Below, one piece after another: positions 6,023 to 6,327 of a stretch of 6,327 nucleotides of DNA. Below the pieces are notes generated by a model. It was not told where the DNA came from, did no database searches, and was given only the letters and a program-made list of their open reading frames with translations. Every line of letters starts with the position of its first letter. Within the stretch, counting starts at the first letter, position 1. This DNA is from Tangfeifania sp. (GTDB taxonomy: Bacteria; Bacteroidota; Bacteroidia; Bacteroidales; Prolixibacteraceae): the NCBI GenBank assembly GCA_018400515.1, contig JAGYMR010000162.1:1-6327 (forward strand), read 5' to 3'. Both the position numbers and the translations under genes were made by a program.

Positions 6023-6327
6023 ATGAAAAAATTTAAATTGATATCATTAGCATTGACTGCATTTTTTGTTTTTTCCCTCGTGGAAAGTTCTTTAGCCCAG
6101 TATGTGGACAGCGACCAGTGGGTGGCCACCGATGCACTGGGGCGTACACTCCCTGAATATTCCGATGTCGGCCAGGAAAAGGACGATAAATTTATTGCCA
6201 TGTTTTACTGGACATGGCATCAGGGGAACGATGATACGACCGACCAGGTACGCAACATTACCGAAATTGTCCGGAAACATCCGGAGGCCATGGAGGATTA
6301 CAATCATCCGGCCTGGGGAGAAGCAAA
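6023..6327 (+). CDS. Exported protein, putative glycoside-hydrolase-like N-terminus, 3'-truncated by window edge
   Basis: The gene opens at ATG 6023, 23 bases after the MBL-hydrolase stop, behind an A/T-rich leader (AATAAATAAATTATC), and stays open to the end of the window (101 complete codons). The start is a clear signal peptide: MKKFK, a hydrophobic core (6-20), then SSLAQ with likely cleavage after Ala25. The mature protein begins QYVDSDQWVATDALGRTLP, then DKFIAMFYWTWHQG (56-68) and VRNITEIVRKHPEA, ending near NHPAWGE. From memory, the W-x-ATD-x-LGR-x-LP opening and FYWTWH strand occur in large secreted Bacteroidota and Planctomycetes proteins with a predicted GH71/GH99-like TIM barrel; the catalytic region would lie beyond the window. 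The aromatic-rich first strand fits a sugar-binding barrel. The coding call is firm; the glycosidase role is an inference from a short N-terminal fragment. Confidence 0.75.
   Translation, partial: MKKFKLISLALTAFFVFSLVESSLAQYVDSDQWVATDALGRTLPEYSDVGQEKDDKFIAMFYWTWHQGNDDTTDQVRNITEIVRKHPEAMEDYNHPAWGEA

Overview
The window reads like a stretch of a Bacteroidota genome (Bacteroidales or a marine/gut relative) given over to extracellular glycan breakdown. The evidence is two lipoprotein signal peptides ending in S-C-K-K, A/T-rich leaders without clear Shine-Dalgarno sites, and protein families typical of Bacteroidota polysaccharide-utilisation loci. This placement is inferred from gene content and style; no rRNA or marker gene is present. 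All supported genes are on the + strand, and the sequence is nearly fully coding.

Layout: (1) bases 1-554 hold the 3' end of a gene for an inosine/uridine-type nucleoside hydrolase-like protein that starts before the window. (2) Bases 555-733 are an A/T-rich spacer. (3) Bases 734-2647 encode a lipoprotein of the DUF1680/GH127 (beta-L-arabinofuranosidase-like) group with its zinc-cysteine active-site residues intact. (4) A 132-base gap contains a short dyad around a TATAAT. (5) Bases ~2780-5011 encode a lipoprotein with an N-terminal beta-rich, possibly carbohydrate-binding domain and a C-terminal DUF5722 domain carrying a clan GH-A-like Asn-Glu/Glu pair. (6) Bases ~5034-5999 encode an exported metallo-beta-lactamase-fold hydrolase. 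(7) From 6023 to the window edge is the start of an exported protein that resembles glycoside-hydrolase-like TIM-barrel proteins.

The last three genes are separated by only 22-23 bases and are probably one operon. The GH127-type gene lies 132 bases upstream in the same direction and may be cotranscribed or have its own promoter. Every gene with a visible N-terminus encodes an exported product, so the neighbourhood looks like a set of envelope or surface enzymes acting on one complex glycan or glycoconjugate. No SusC/SusD pair, sulfatase, transporter or regulator is in the window, so the substrate cannot be assigned. The most novel candidate is the DUF5722 enzyme: it looks like a GH-A glycosidase, but I know of no established substrate for the family. 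No RNA genes, mobile elements, CRISPR arrays or convincing terminators were seen.
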